DNA of 64,000 bases, from NCBI GenBank assembly GCA_942486035.1, contig CALNXK010000177.1:826001-890000 (forward strand). Direction: 5' to 3'. Shown piece by piece: positions 48,333-59,169 of the stretch. Position numbers and translations under genes: made by a program. The stretch's first letter is position 1. Every line of letters starts with the position of its first letter. The notes below the pieces were generated by a model that was not told where the DNA came from, did no database searches, and was given only the letters and a program-made list of their open reading frames with translations. The DNA comes from Porites lobata (lineage: Eukaryota; Cnidaria; Anthozoa; Scleractinia; Poritidae).

Positions 48333-48520
48333 TTGTAGTGATGTTTGGCATAAATACCACTAGGGATATTTTGAAATTGTTATACGTAATTTCACGAACC
48401 TGTGGTGAGTGAAATTTGAGGCAATTTTGAAATATCGTAAGTGGTATTTATGCCAAACATCACGTACAAATCATGCTATTATTTGTTTATACAACTACCC
48501 GCAAAAGGTTTGTAATCTTC

Positions 48521-48553
<33 letters not shown>

Positions 48554-48602
48554 ACTGCTCTAAGCCAATCAAATTGAAGAAATTTATCATGTAGTGGTAT
48601 AA
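48333..48602. repeat. Dispersed ~270-bp repeat, copy 1
   Basis: It shares most of its sequence, in the same orientation, with 58735-59007, including TTGGCATAAATA, TTGTTATACGTAATTTCAC, ATCATGCTATTATTTGTTTA and AAGCTGAAATACCACTGCTC. Its first half folds on itself (TGTTTGGCATAAATACCACT with its inverted partner at about 48450), so it is probably a MITE. Confidence 0.8.
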
Positions 48603-49214
48603 GGAGAAAAATTCTGTTGTCTTTTTGTTGGTATTTTTGACCCCTAAATAACAATCGCTAAAATCCCCATAAAAACCCTAATAACATTTCTGTGACGCTA
48701 CATTGCAACAAAGATTCTCACTCGTGAGTGTGGGGTACCTGTGGTTAAACCCCACTCTATGATAATCCGGTTACCTCATAGACTGCAGAACAGTTGGTTT
48801 TTTTCGGTAAAGCGTGGCGTGAGAGTCTTACGCGCGCGAACGGCGCGAGCCTCACACGCCCGTAAGGCGTATTTTTAGCATCTCTCCCCAGTCTCGCTCT
48901 CTGTTTTCAGCCTCGTTCCAGACCTTTTGTTTGACTTCCGCGAGTACTTGAATACGCTAAAATACGGACTGTTTTGCAGTCTAGTTACCTCACTAATTTT
49001 TCCTCTCTTTTGCTGCGCGATAGCTAGTGTGAGCAAGACACGAATGAAAAATAACGATAGAAGCAGAGTTTTCTGGCGTTCGGTTGAGAAAAATATAAGA
49101 ATCAGTTGACTAGACCGCGATATATAAAATGTCGGCAAGTCCACAGCAACAAACCAGTGAGTGGTGCCGGATCTCCTAGTTGTAGACCTGGATCAGTACA
49201 ATTAAACATGTAGG

Positions 49215-49464
49215 AAAATATGAAACGACAAACTGATCCTTACGGCAAGGCGATGAAGAAGTAATCAAAAGAATAAAACAAAAATCTATTTAAACAAATT
49301 GCGCTTTTAGTTTTATTTCCATTTTTCTTTTAGCCCCTGAAGAAGGTTTGTTTTCAAACCGAAATATTGGGCCATTTGTTTAAATGTATATTTTTTTGCT
49401 TTATTCTTTTGTTTACTTGTTCACCGCCTTGCCGTAAGGATCAGTCTGCCGTTTCATATTTTTC
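49215..49464. mobile_element. Foldback repeat with a Penelope-terminus-like centre
   Basis: AAATATGAAACG and TGATCCTTACGGCAAGGCG at the left (49217-49252) recur inverted at 49425-49461. Between the arms is CCCCTGAAGAAGG with its paired CAAACCGAAA, a motif family common at the ends of Penelope-like retroelements. No coding capacity. Confidence 0.65.
49333..49372 (+). ncRNA. Possible minimal hammerhead-like fold
   Basis: In order: GCCC (stem I), CTGAAGA (fits hammerhead core CUGANGA), one extra A, stem II GGTTTG-TTTT-CAAACC, then GAAA, then TATT and GGGC closing stem I. Stem III could only form between two molecules, through the self-complementary ATAT. Penelope-like elements are known to carry minimal hammerheads. 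The extra A and the absent intramolecular stem III are real weaknesses, so this is a candidate only. Confidence 0.35.
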
Positions 49465-49569
49465 GACTAGACCGCGGCTTAGGGCGACTTCTTAAGTGGA
49501 TAAATTCTCTCCAAGATCGAAATTATAAGTGTTCGAGGGTGAGTAGTGAATCTGAAAATGGGGTGATAA

Positions 49570-50100
49570 ATATCGACAACATAACATAACATAACATAAA
49601 CTTTATTTATACTCGAATTTTAGAGTAGCTAACAAGCTAATATCTTCGAGCTGACAATACATGAAAATAAAAAAGAAATATATATATACATTAAATGCAT
49701 TATAAGTAATAATAAAAAATAATATTAATAATAATAAGCACATAAAAGAAAAGAAAAGAAAATATTATTTACAATTCACAATTTTAAGTTCAAGTCTGTC
49801 AAGCAAAAAGAATCTACATGAAGGTAACATCCTCTATTTGGTCTTAAAGTCTGCAAAAAAAACTGGTACGAAAAAAAGTCCGGCAGTGCATTCCACAGAG
49901 GAGTTAAGACCATAGGTAGTTGTTTTAGGTCTACTTAGTGAAACAATGTAGTTGCCACGAAGATCATAGGAAGAGGACTGGAGTGAAAACATATTCTTCA
50001 TATAAGCAGGAAAATGAGTGAAAAACAAACTCTGACTGAAGAAGAGCGATAAACCATATACCACAAGTGCAAGGTGTAAGCTATATGTCATTCAGCATGA
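49570..50100 (-). pseudogene. 3' end of a CR1/L2-type non-LTR retrotransposon
   Basis: Read leftward, SSYDLRGNYIVSLSRPKTTTYGLNS is followed, after a one-base frame change, by LWNALPDFF, the C-terminal signature of CR1/L2-like reverse transcriptases (RLWNSLPD). A 3' tail follows with AATAAAG and the short repeat (TTATG)n at about 49577-49602. It is 5'-truncated and frame-shifted, hence inactive. Confidence 0.72.
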
Positions 50101-50418
50101 CTTGGAATGATACTATGGCGTTATTTTACATTGGATCAGTGTTGTTTGACCTTATTTTGATCACATATGTACTACTCAAACGCAAAAAGTATGTATTCAA
50201 GTTGTTGAAAATCGCCAAAATTATTACTTAGAGTCTTAGACTAACAAACAAACTCTTGAAAGTCACCATTAAAATTCCGCGCGGGAACTAATTATGTGGA
50301 AGTGAAAGTCTGCCAGGATTACAACTTGTCGAAAAGCTGAGTACGTCCCTAGCTACTCATTCAAACACTTACTATATAAAAAGTATAGTACTGAATACGT
50401 CAATACTTCACATTAAAA

Positions 50419-53400
50419 TTAAACAGAGCTGGAGGTAACAGCTTCACGCGGCACAAGCTCCACCTCTTCCAAATCTTGAGGGGATTTATCTACAATGCAA
50501 GAAATATTTAAAGAGGCTCAGAACTAAAGAAAGAAAAGGGTGGTGGACGGTAAGCCGTTGCCATGCACGTTCTTCTTCATGCTTACTCATCCTGTAGCAG
50601 GTAGAGGGAGACGTCAAAGAAGCCATGAAAAACTGAAGGGGACGGAGACATTGGTGTCATCAAAGATGATCTCGGCTTTGACCTTTGTTGTCCTTGATCA
50701 GCCTTTAAGGTATGTTTTTTAACTTCAAAAACGCAGATTAATAGGGAGCTTAAGCAGCGACGTTTTTGAGCGACGCACGTCAACCGGAAGTGAGGTATTT
50801 TCCCTCTTAACATGCCTTGATGATATAAAATTTGTATTCCTTAGCTTCTTTACTGTTATAGAGGCGATTTGACTGAAAATTTGCGCGAAACCACTGTCAA
50901 AAAATGAAAAAAGGCCACCTCCGGTTGACGTGCGTCGCTCTAAGACGTTGTTGCTTAAGCTCCCTAATAGTAACCGTTAAAAACGTTCAGATGGTATTTC
51001 AAATCTCTGATCATCACGGACTTCTGGCTCCTGAAGAATCCTTCAGTTCCAATGCTCTCCAAAAGACTTTCTTTAGACATTTATGATTACCGTTACAAAT
51101 TGCTTTCGAAATCAATTTCGACATTTCAAAAGTGAAAGGCCAATACGACCTCCAAAACACAACAGACATCATTAACTTATATAGAAGTATTATCTACTTA
51201 AACTTAAACTCGTGGACTGTGTTTCCCTATAATAACCGTCAACCGTCAACACTGGCAAAAATTGACGGTTAATCGTCAAAGCTACCAACCCTTTAAGACC
51301 CTCTTTATTTTCAAGCGTCCGATCACACCTCTCTGTTACTCTACAGAAAACCACTCACTGTGATAGAGGAAACTGATTGGTATTGTGTCCAAAATCCAAA
51401 TCCAAATTAAAACTAAACTCCACATTCCGAGGTGTATTGGACAAACTCGGTTACGCTTCATTAAAGGATGATTGTGAAAGCATTTCTTGCACGTTCGGCC
51501 CGGTTCAGACGCCGCTACACTCATGTGCCAAACCTAACTGATGAATTAAGTATGACAAAAGAGCGGCGTCTGAATCAATTTGGTGCGGCAGTTTTAGTTT
51601 GGTACGGCAAAAGAGTTAAGTTCGACAGAGTCTGTCGAGCTTTTGTCGAACTCAACTTAGGCTCGACACACGGTGAGCCGTCTGAATCAGATGTCGCATC
51701 AGCGTCGCTCCAAAGTTAGACCACGAGTAGTCTCCCATTTTTCCTCAGGGATAGTAGAGCAAGCGAAACGCGAGCGCGCGTGAAAATCACCCAGCGCGAG
51801 AAAGGCGATACGTGGTGGGGAGAGAGAAAAATGGGGTCTCGCGGCCGCGTGTCGCCTTTTCTCGCGTGGGGTGATTTTCACGCGCGCTCCCGTTTCATTC
51901 GGTCTAGTATCCCTGAGGAAAAATGGGGGACTACTCGTAGTCTACTCTAAAGTCGAACTTACTCATTTAGGTTCAACACATGAAAAATACGGCGTCTAAA
52001 CCAGGCCTTACCCTACTGTGTTGGAGATGGATATGAACCGCATATTTTCTGCCATCTGATTTTCATGATCTATCTCATTATATTTGCTTACTTGATTGTG
52101 GAGGTCTAGGTCTTGACCTTCTCCATAGCGTCAAAGAAATCATTATGATCATCAATAATCCCACAAAGACACCCAGACCAATACACAGACTGGTTTGAAG
52201 CACATCTCCATTCCCATTGTCCCCTTCAGTAGACGAACTCAAATCCGGAGGAATTTCGGTTCCTAAAACGTCAATATTCATGCAAGTAGAAAATTAATTA
52301 GGACTTTTTAAGTACAGTTGACTCCCGACAACTCGAACCCTCGCAAAATGGAGCCTCCTGCTAACTCGAAGTAATTTTTGTTTCCCCTCAAATCCGATTT
52401 CTATATAATTTTACCCTCGATAACTCGAACCATGTTTTGAACTCTTAAAAAGTCGGGCGACCGAAACATTGAATTTTTAATTTCCCATTGACTTGTTGTA
52501 GGCATATAGTTTACTAGTGGAGGCTGATGTTGTTTGTCACAAATCTAACCTGAAACAGCTTTTCTTCTCAAAACAGTAAAACGCATGCTCTGTTTAGGCA
52601 ATGTTTTGTTACGTTACGTTCAGGTTCTGATTTAGAAGTATCTTGAAATTTTCACTTAACATTAAAATGTTCACTGTGCAGTGAAAATCTTTTTTTTTCC
52701 TTACTCCCGGCTATTTTCTTCGAGCTCCCAATAACTCGAACTCCCGATAACTCGAACTTTTTTCGATTTCTCTTGAAGGTTTGAGTTATGGGGAGTCGAC
52801 TGTACCATGCCTTTTTCCCACACAAATCAGTCTAGCTACAGTATGGCTTTAAACAGAGTATGCAGTTTAACTGCTGCTGTACCCTTCAACTGGCCTAAGA
52901 AAATTTAGCGCTGTTTCGTTTCCAAAAAGGTTATTAGTAAAAAAAATGTATCTTTTTTAAAGGGATCAAGAGCCCATCACCCAGGATCGAAGCGTCGATC
53001 GTGTACCATTAGTTTCACAGCGAGTTAGTCTTCAATTCGTTTCCTCTTTTTTGAACCCAGTATATGGCCTCTCTCTCCATGAGTTCTCCGTAGCTCAGTG
53101 GATAGAGCGCCCGCCCGGTGTTTGGGAGGTCATAGGGTCGAGTCCTGTCTGGGACTCAGATTTTCTTCTTTGTCCCAGGCTCGTTACATGCCGATTATGT
53201 CATCTTCACATTTGTTCACCAAGCTTAAAATTTGCCATCTTTCATTCTTTCAAAATTAGTTCCTGTTCACGCGACAAAGGTCTTCACAATCCAAAATGAC
53301 AGACGATGCTTTAAAACAGACTCTCCTTCTTCTTCGGTCTTAAGGTACCTTAACTCGTTAAACTTTTTCACTGGATACTTAGCCTGTCTTATTCCCCTTA

Positions 53401-56400
53401 CTAAAAAAGTTGGACTTCTTGGATTGGCTAAGAGTTTTTTGTTGCAAAAGTTGAATCTATAAATAGCCCAAAAAATAATTCCGGGCGACGATAGGAACCC
53501 CCAATCCTAATCTCCAGGTTGTTTTTTAATACGCATGCGTCGCATGTATGTGGCCAGCATTCGTTTAGACTTCCGCTAAGAACTCTCTCCTCCGCATAGC
53601 CTCCCACTGGGCATCCCAATAAAATCGAAAAACAGAAAGCGCGGGGGACGTCCCCGCGCGCTTTCTTTTTCCCTCTCTCCAGCCCTCCCTGCGATGCAAA
53701 GAGGGCTCTGCGGAGGAGAGAGCAGTAAGAATGAATTGAATGAACAAAACGCAATTTGATCACGCTCGTTTCGACCTTCTTCCCCGAGTAAACTGATAAC
53801 GCGTGTTTTGACCATCTGTCAAGTGAAACTTACGCAAAAGCACAACGTTTGAGCAAAAGAGTTTGACTGCGTTTGGACCTCCGATCGGTTCTTACCTAGT
53901 CTCCTCCTGACCTTAACACTGACGTTTTTCAGCTGTAAACTAAGTGAGGTGTTAAGAGCACATATATACTCGCCGCTGTCGTTCAGTCCAACGTTATAAA
54001 TAGTCAATCCAATCTTCATTCTCTTTACGCTCTGTTCTGATTGTTCCAACCAAGGGGAAGTGTTTTTTTCTTTATACTTGTCGTTACTGTTTATCCGGCT
54101 GCCGTTAAAAATCCAAAACGTGTCGACAAAAAACGCTTCCGGGTACACTGCATTGCAACTTAGCGTTATATTTTCGCCGTCAACAGCGTCTATATTCGAT
54201 TTGGTTTGCACTAGAGTTGGACCTTCCAAGTCTGTCACTGTCACGGTTATATTCTGTGTTTTTATAAGGCCAGTGGAATTAGCACCGCACGTGTATACGC
54301 CAGTCTGTGATAGCATGGCATTCTTTAGTACCAACGTTGAGATGTTTGTGACTGTGTTACTTAAATCATACTCGTTTCCTGTATGAAATGGTCTAGCTTC
54401 AATCATTTTGCCGTTGAAAAGCCAGAACGTCCATACGTCCATTGCTTCGGAGCACATGACTTCACATTGCAGGGGCGCAGTGCGCCCTTCTTCAATGATG
54501 ACATTTGGTGGCGATGCTTTGAGGTTCAGTACTGTAAGAAAGTAGGAAGAATTTAGGTTTCTGAGAAACTGCCCACCTACCCCTCCCCTAAGCCATCATT
54601 TGGCCCTTCGTGAGAAGGAAGTGTCAATGTTATCTTAGGGAAGGGGTAGAGCTCTCTAATAACTTCATTGAATAAACGAAGAGAATTTTGCACGTTATTA
54701 TCTTGGGCCGGGTTGTTCAAAGCTGGATTACGATAACCCAGGGTTAGTGCAAAATTTGAAGTCAGATATGAAAGCTTAAAAAGTAACTTTAGCTTAATTC
54801 TTTTTATCAACAAGTTGATGATTGGATGCTCTTAAAAATAACAGAGAAAATTATCCGAAAAAATGCTTTTGAACCACAAAGAAAAAGAAACTCGGGTCAA
54901 ATTTAAGCCTGGGTTAAGGTGCTAATCGGCCTTTGAACAACTGGGCCCACCTGGGTATCAGATACTTTAATGCGCCGTTTTGTTTCTGATCCCGTTTAAG
55001 TCTTAAGTGAACATTCATCGGCCTCTCTTTGGATAACGTTTATTTTAAAAAACTGTCTTCAAACTCTTGCAAACGTCCACTTTAAACATAGTCTGGTCTC
55101 AAGAGGTTGCTTTTCTACCAAAAACAAAGACCTAATACACTTTACATTTACACAAAATTTGCTCTTACTTATAAATCTAGCGAAGGTAAAAAAGTTATAC
55201 TTACTGCTTTCATATAAACGCAGCTTTATTGAAGCTTCGGCTTTGTCGGTTTTGCCTAAGTTATGAACTTGGGCAATGCAACGATAGTCACCGACATCTT
55301 TCTCTGATACATTTAAGATATCTAGAGAATACTTTGCACGTTTTCCTGGAAGCCAGGTTACTTTGGTATTCCTGTTTTTTTTATTCTCTACTGTCTCGGT
55401 GTTAAACTTCCACATAAAATCGGTATCGAGTGGTTGTACATTACTTCCTTTGCAAACCAATTTAACGTCGGAGCCTCTCACCGCGGTGACTGTACTACTG
55501 AGTGAATACATTACTGGGAAGGTACTGGCATCTGTGGAGAGGAATTCAGCAATCAAAAACCAGAATGATAAGCGTCAATGTATTCAGTATGGCGCGAAAT
55601 TAGAGAATAAAATGCCTGTCTTTCTGGACGCCAGACTATTTTGATATTCCTGTATCCGTTATGTTTCATCTTGTGGGTGTTAAACGTCTACTTTAAGGTG
55701 GTATCGAGTGGCTCTACAGTACTTCCGTTGCAAACCAATTTGACGCCTCTCTCTGCTACGACCGTGCTATGGAGTGTTCACATCACTGGGCCAATACTGG
55801 CATGTGTGGAGTGGAACGCTGAGCAGTTGACCATTCAAACCCCGCTAAAAAAAAAACTCAAGGAAAAGAGATAAAATTGGCGATTCTCTGAAAAGAAATT
55901 CAGTAAAGCACAGGCGGAGTCCAATTAGAGAAGAAACAAATACTGGAAATTTAGCAATGAAGAAACCTGTTGTGAGCGCATTGGACAGGGTCCCTGTGTT
56001 TGGTGTGTTGTATGGGTATCCTGTGATTTTGAGCTCGACGACATTCACGTGCATGCGTTCTACTTCTCATGAATCCTTCTTGTTCCAGGAACATTTTTTG
56101 GTTGGGTTGGTGTAATTTTTCTTGTAGTTAAATTTTGTCCTGGTAGGTTTCAAACTTAGTTTCCTGTTTTTGGTTTGTTGATGCTTGATAATTAGTTTGA
56201 AACAAAGGGAAATAAAATTCAAGCCAAGAATAAAATTTAACCAAACAATTATTTTCAACAACACCGAGGTGCCTCTTCCATGACCTTCGTCAGAAAACGT
56301 ATGTGAAAAACGGTTTTGTATTGTTCAAGCTACACAGACTTAGATCCTCATATGTTTTTTACTTGTGGATACGCGTAGCTTAGAAGGCTAGTATTGCGGA

Positions 56401-57188
56401 CACTTCGACATGCAAATCTATCACTCGTTCACTGAGACGTAGACGCACTTCCGCCCCGAACTCGTGAGCAACCGATATCAACATGACAACGGTCGCAGAT
56501 CGATCGTTTCCGTGGGCGAGATTTTTCAAACTACTTCATGCTTTCCTGTCCGTTGACACTGTTCCGTCATGTCAGGCACCTGATTGCCACGAACCATTGT
56601 TTGGTTAATTGGTGCGTGTTCATTAAAACACCCCAAAAAATGTTCAGAACCATAAACCTCATCATTAAGTTAATCAAACCAGTCAATGACGCGAAAAGGC
56701 AAAATCATTGCATATCACGCACAAATCTTGCAAGATCAAAAAGTTTCTTAACTTTCATCTTGAAAACGCTCCAATACGTTGTTCTATTTTCGAATCTGTA
56801 ACCTATATCTTTTAACGTAAGTATTTCATTTATGAGAAAGCATGTTTTGATCTTTGTTTACTACGTCATTCTTGAACTCGAAAATTTATTTTCATGCAAT
56901 AGGAATAATGGAAATGTTCGCGTTTGAATTATGGAATAAAGGAAATTGTCGAGTTGGAATAATGAAATAATGCCCTTTTTGTGGGCAGAATAACAGATGG
57001 AATAGGGCAACTTTTCGAGATGCAATTACGGAATAATAGACACCTCATTATGCCTTTTCATTCCCCGAATTCTCTAGTTTATTTTCTCGCCCCTTCTGGC
57101 TCCTGCCCGGCTTCTTACCTGTAGTCCATAGCACAGCTGCAAGCAGCAAATTTACAAAGAGGAAATGAGTCATTTTGTCACAAGCCAT
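50419..57188 (-). CDS. IL-1-receptor-like membrane protein without TIR domain (5 exons, 424 aa)
   Basis: Exons in reading order: 57188-57119 (signal peptide, MTHFLFVNLLLAAVLWTT), 55531-55205 (Ig1), 54531-53896 (Ig2 and Ig3), 52262-52092 (membrane segment SLCIGLGVFVGLLMIIMISL, then WRRSRPRPP), 50489-50419 (tail and stop). Every intron is phase 1, as usual for Ig receptors, and the frame closes at 425 codons. Each Ig domain has the expected Cys-Trp-(D/T)xGxYxC pattern (DVGDYRC, QTGVYTC, DSGEYIC) and many glycosylation sequons. The predicted cytoplasmic tail is only about 30 residues, starts KSPQDLEE, matching the KSPPDL start of the TIR exon in the neighbouring paralogue, and ends TSSSV, a possible class I PDZ ligand. 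No TIR exon exists between 47 and 52 kb. This looks like a decoy or rewired receptor. The last exon is short and its assignment rests on phase and homology, so it is the least certain part. Confidence 0.82.
51493..52008. mobile_element. TIR element interrupted by a second MITE
   Basis: GGCCCGGTTCAGACGCCG at the left and CGGCGTCTAAACCAGGCC at the right are near-inverted ends. Inside, CGGCGTCTGAATC and several TCGAACT/AGTTCGA boxes recur. A separate MITE (51719-51942) splits it. It lies in the last intron of the TIR-less receptor. Confidence 0.6.
51719..51942. mobile_element. 224-bp MITE, TA-flanked
   Basis: GACCACGAGTAGTC and GACTACTCGTAGTC begin long inverted arms (CCATTTTTCCTCAGGGATA and GCGCGCGTGAAAATCACCC with inverted partners), flanked by TA at 51717-51718 and 51943-51944. 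Non-coding; a TA duplication fits the Tc1/mariner superfamily. Confidence 0.85.
52315..52802. mobile_element. 488-bp pogo/Tigger-like MITE, TA-flanked
   Basis: CAGTTGACTCCC at the left and GGGAGTCGACTG at the right are inverted ends with TA at 52313-52314 and 52803-52804. Internal boxes AACTCGAAC and GTTCGAGTTA recur several times. It lies in the intron between the Ig3 and membrane exons of the TIR-less receptor, an intron absent from the paralogue. Confidence 0.8.
53087..53215 (+). mobile_element. tRNA-derived SINE
   Basis: A box TAGCTCAGTGGATAGAGC and B box GGGTCGAGTCC stand at tRNA spacing, but the acceptor and anticodon stems pair poorly, so it is not a working tRNA. A short body follows (GGGACTCAGATTTTC and on). 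It lies in the same receptor intron as the MITE at 52315. Confidence 0.65.
53583..53722. mobile_element. 140-bp MITE
   Basis: CTCTCTCCTCCGCATAGCC and GGCTCTGCGGAGGAGAGAG are inverted ends. A perfect central palindrome GGGGACGTCCCC lies inside GC-rich stems. It lies in the receptor intron just beyond the Ig3 exon. Confidence 0.7.
54702..54948. mobile_element. MITE in the Ig1-Ig2 intron, TIR-less receptor
   Basis: GGGCCGGGTTGTTCAAAG and CTTTGAACAACTGGGCCC are inverted ends. The same insertion is at 62892-63135 in the paralogous intron, so it predates the gene duplication. Confidence 0.75.
55640..55813 (-). pseudogene. Broken Ig-domain exon copy upstream of the Ig1 exon
   Basis: The sequence resembles the first half of the Ig1 exon (GTCGTAGCAGAGAGAGG; LVCNG; CNAC-type context; VEPLDTTLK), then NGYRNIKIVWRPERQAFYSL. 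It has an in-frame stop where the domain Trp would be, a small deletion, and no second Cys half. The paralogue at 63741-63985 has the same relic with the Trp codon intact. Confidence 0.65.
55860..57118. other. First intron of the TIR-less receptor; nothing else recognised
   Basis: The intron between the signal exon and Ig1. AT-rich, no additional exon found. A stretch near 56240-56300 has a CTGACGAAGG-like string on the minus strand but no GAAA partner. Confidence 0.4.
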
Positions 57189-57559
57189 TGTCTTTAACTC
57201 GAGGATAACTGTTTCAAAATTCTTCAGTGTGTCGTGCTTTGCAGAAGTTGATTTTTTCCTGTTTGATCTGCACTTTCGCTTTCACTTTCACCAGATTTGA
57301 ATATTTTTATAGACTAGATGGCGATCGAGTCGAGGGGAGGTTGGGAAAGAGCCAGTTTAGTTGATGTCATGTCTCTGAGAGTGTGTACCCAAATTATTTC
57401 TTTCTTTTCTATTTCTTTTTAGCAGATGTAATCAAACTAAATTTGCCTTTGAGCTATGCATCAGATGAAAAGTCATAGAAATAATATAATTAACGGGTTT
57501 ACCTAAAATCCGGAATCCGCGGGCAGAAAAAACCCATACCGAACGCCGAATGATTCTGA

Positions 57560-57805
57560 GGGCCCGGTTTCTGAAAGGCCGATTAGCGCTAATCCAGGAT
57601 TACAAATTTGTTCCGTCTTTTTTATTTTCCCTTACTATGTATTGCTTAGAGTAAGTTTTGGTGTTATTATTGCTGTATCTCAGAGTAAAGGCACAACAGT
57701 CTTTTGCTAGCTCGAGTGGCCTGTTATTAGACAAGAAAATCTTGTTTAATTAAGATTTGGCTTAATCTTGGGTTAAACTTGACCATCTTTCTAGGAACCG
57801 GGCCC
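57560..57805. mobile_element. MITE upstream of the TIR-less receptor
   Basis: GGGCCCGGTTTCTGAAAGG at the left and TCTAGGAACCGGGCCC at the right form inverted ends. It belongs to the same broad family as the intronic copies at 54702 and 62892. Confidence 0.65.
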
Positions 57806-57813
57806 AAGTTTAC

Positions 57814-57901
57814 TGATTAGGGTTAGAAAACTGAGTGTGAGTTTGTCTAGTATAATGACCCTAAATGGAACCTGTTTCACTCAGTTTCCTAACCCTAATC
57901 A
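57814..57901. repeat. 88-bp hairpin with TTAGGG-containing arms
   Basis: TGATTAGGGTTAGAAAACTG (57814 on) is an inverted near-copy of the arm ending at 57901. The arms are 24 bp with a ~40-bp loop. Confidence 0.75.
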
Positions 57902-58239
57902 CTACATTTACATTTACATATATCATCTTGCAATATCTATAACAGGCATAATTGCAAGCTCCCAACTAATGAATAAAGTGCCACTACTAGGAAAAATAAA
58001 AATACAACAAATCGAAAGGGGTAAACATCACACTGAAAAATTGTAGTCAGAGTCAGGGTTGGCTTTTTCCGGGTCTGAGACAAACCCTGTTTAAGCAGTA
58101 GTGGAAAGGCAAGAAAATTGATTTAATTCAGGCTAAAGCGTGGAGTTAAATATCGTTCGGTTGGAGAGAGATAGGGGGAGTAGTAACGCAAGAAAGAATC
58201 ATTTGACTAGACCACAGCCTTATTTAAATATTTAAAAAG

Positions 58240-58345
58240 GACAGTGAGACTGACCTACCTCGATTGGTTTAGCTACCCGCAGGTCAGTCGGGTTGATTGT
58301 AAACAGTTTGTTATATGTAATAAATAAACTTGAAACTCGAAACTT
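58240..58345 (+). repeat. Possible LINE 3' tail
   Basis: GTAATAAATAAACTTGAAAC followed by a short CTCGAAAC repeat resembles non-LTR retrotransposon tails. No coding sequence precedes it, so the call is weak. Confidence 0.35.
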
Positions 58346-58499
58346 TAAAGGACTCGAAATGGTGACAGTTAATGGGGAACATAGCAGACAAAGCATCAAG
58401 TAGTTTGAAATTGCGTTTTAAAAGGTTAGGATCCCACATCGTACCGTGTGGTACATTTTTGCGGTTCTCTTCGCCACCAGCAAAAAATCAAAAGTATTA

Positions 58500-58678
58500 T
58501 AGTCAAACCCCGCTTTCGGGACACCCGATTAACACGGGCACCGTATTATTACGGACAGTTTGCTTTGCCCCTGGTGGAAGAAACCCTTACATGTTGTCTA
58601 ATTTTAACCCGCTTAATACGGAAACCCCGTCAAGAAAGGACACTCCCCCTCAGTGTCCGTATCAACGGAGTTTGACTT
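58500..58678. mobile_element. 179-bp MITE, TA-flanked
   Basis: TAGTCAAACCCCG and CGGAGTTTGACTT are inverted ends with TA on both sides (58498-58499, 58679-58680). Internal GGGACACCC and GTCCGTAT boxes occur. Fits the Tc1/mariner (pogo) type. Confidence 0.7.
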
Positions 58679-58734
58679 TACTGACACTAATTAAGGGAAA
58701 GAAAGTTAATTTATATACTAGGTAATAGCATGAT

Positions 58735-58924
58735 TTGTACGTCATATTTGGCATAAATAGCACGAGTGATATTTCAAAATTGTTATACGTAATTTCACAA
58801 GCCGTTACGCGAGTGAAATTTGAGACAATCTTGAAACATCACAAGTAGTATTTATGCCGAATATCACGTACAGATCATGCTATTATTTGTTTATACTACT
58901 ACCCACAAAAGGTTTGTAATTTTC

Positions 58925-58957
<33 letters not shown>

Positions 58958-59007
58958 ACTGCTCTAAGCCAATCAAATCGCAGAAACTTCTCATGTAGTA
59001 GTATAAG
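58735..59007. repeat. Dispersed ~270-bp repeat, copy 2
   Basis: Second copy of the element at 48333-48602, in the same orientation, with scattered substitutions. Confidence 0.8.
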
Positions 59008-59169
59008 AGGACGAATGGGGGAATAACAGTAAGATAAATTAACCACGCAAGTGCAATACGTAAGTTGATTTTGTCCTACTATGTTAGAATTAAACTGCCG
59101 TTACTTTACGCTTGGATGATATGTTATGAGACCTGTATTTTATGTACATATTTACCTGTATTTTATTTA

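Noticed and set aside
53087..53160. Possible functional tRNA
   Set aside because: A and B boxes are good, but the acceptor and anticodon stems do not pair; better read as a SINE head.
53428..53815. Overlapping minus-strand frames of 79-111 codons
   Set aside because: They arise from the GC-rich MITE at 53583-53722 and lie inside a receptor intron.
54060..54386. Antisense open frame in the Ig2-Ig3 exon, also present at 62213-62572
   Set aside because: It is conserved only because the receptor exons are duplicated; it has no motif and is a shadow of the coding strand.
56240..56300. Second hammerhead-like string (CTGACGAAGG on the minus strand)
   Set aside because: No GAAA box and no closing stem at the required spacing.
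57814..57901. TTAGGG motifs as an interstitial telomere
   Set aside because: Only single, non-tandem copies inside a hairpin.
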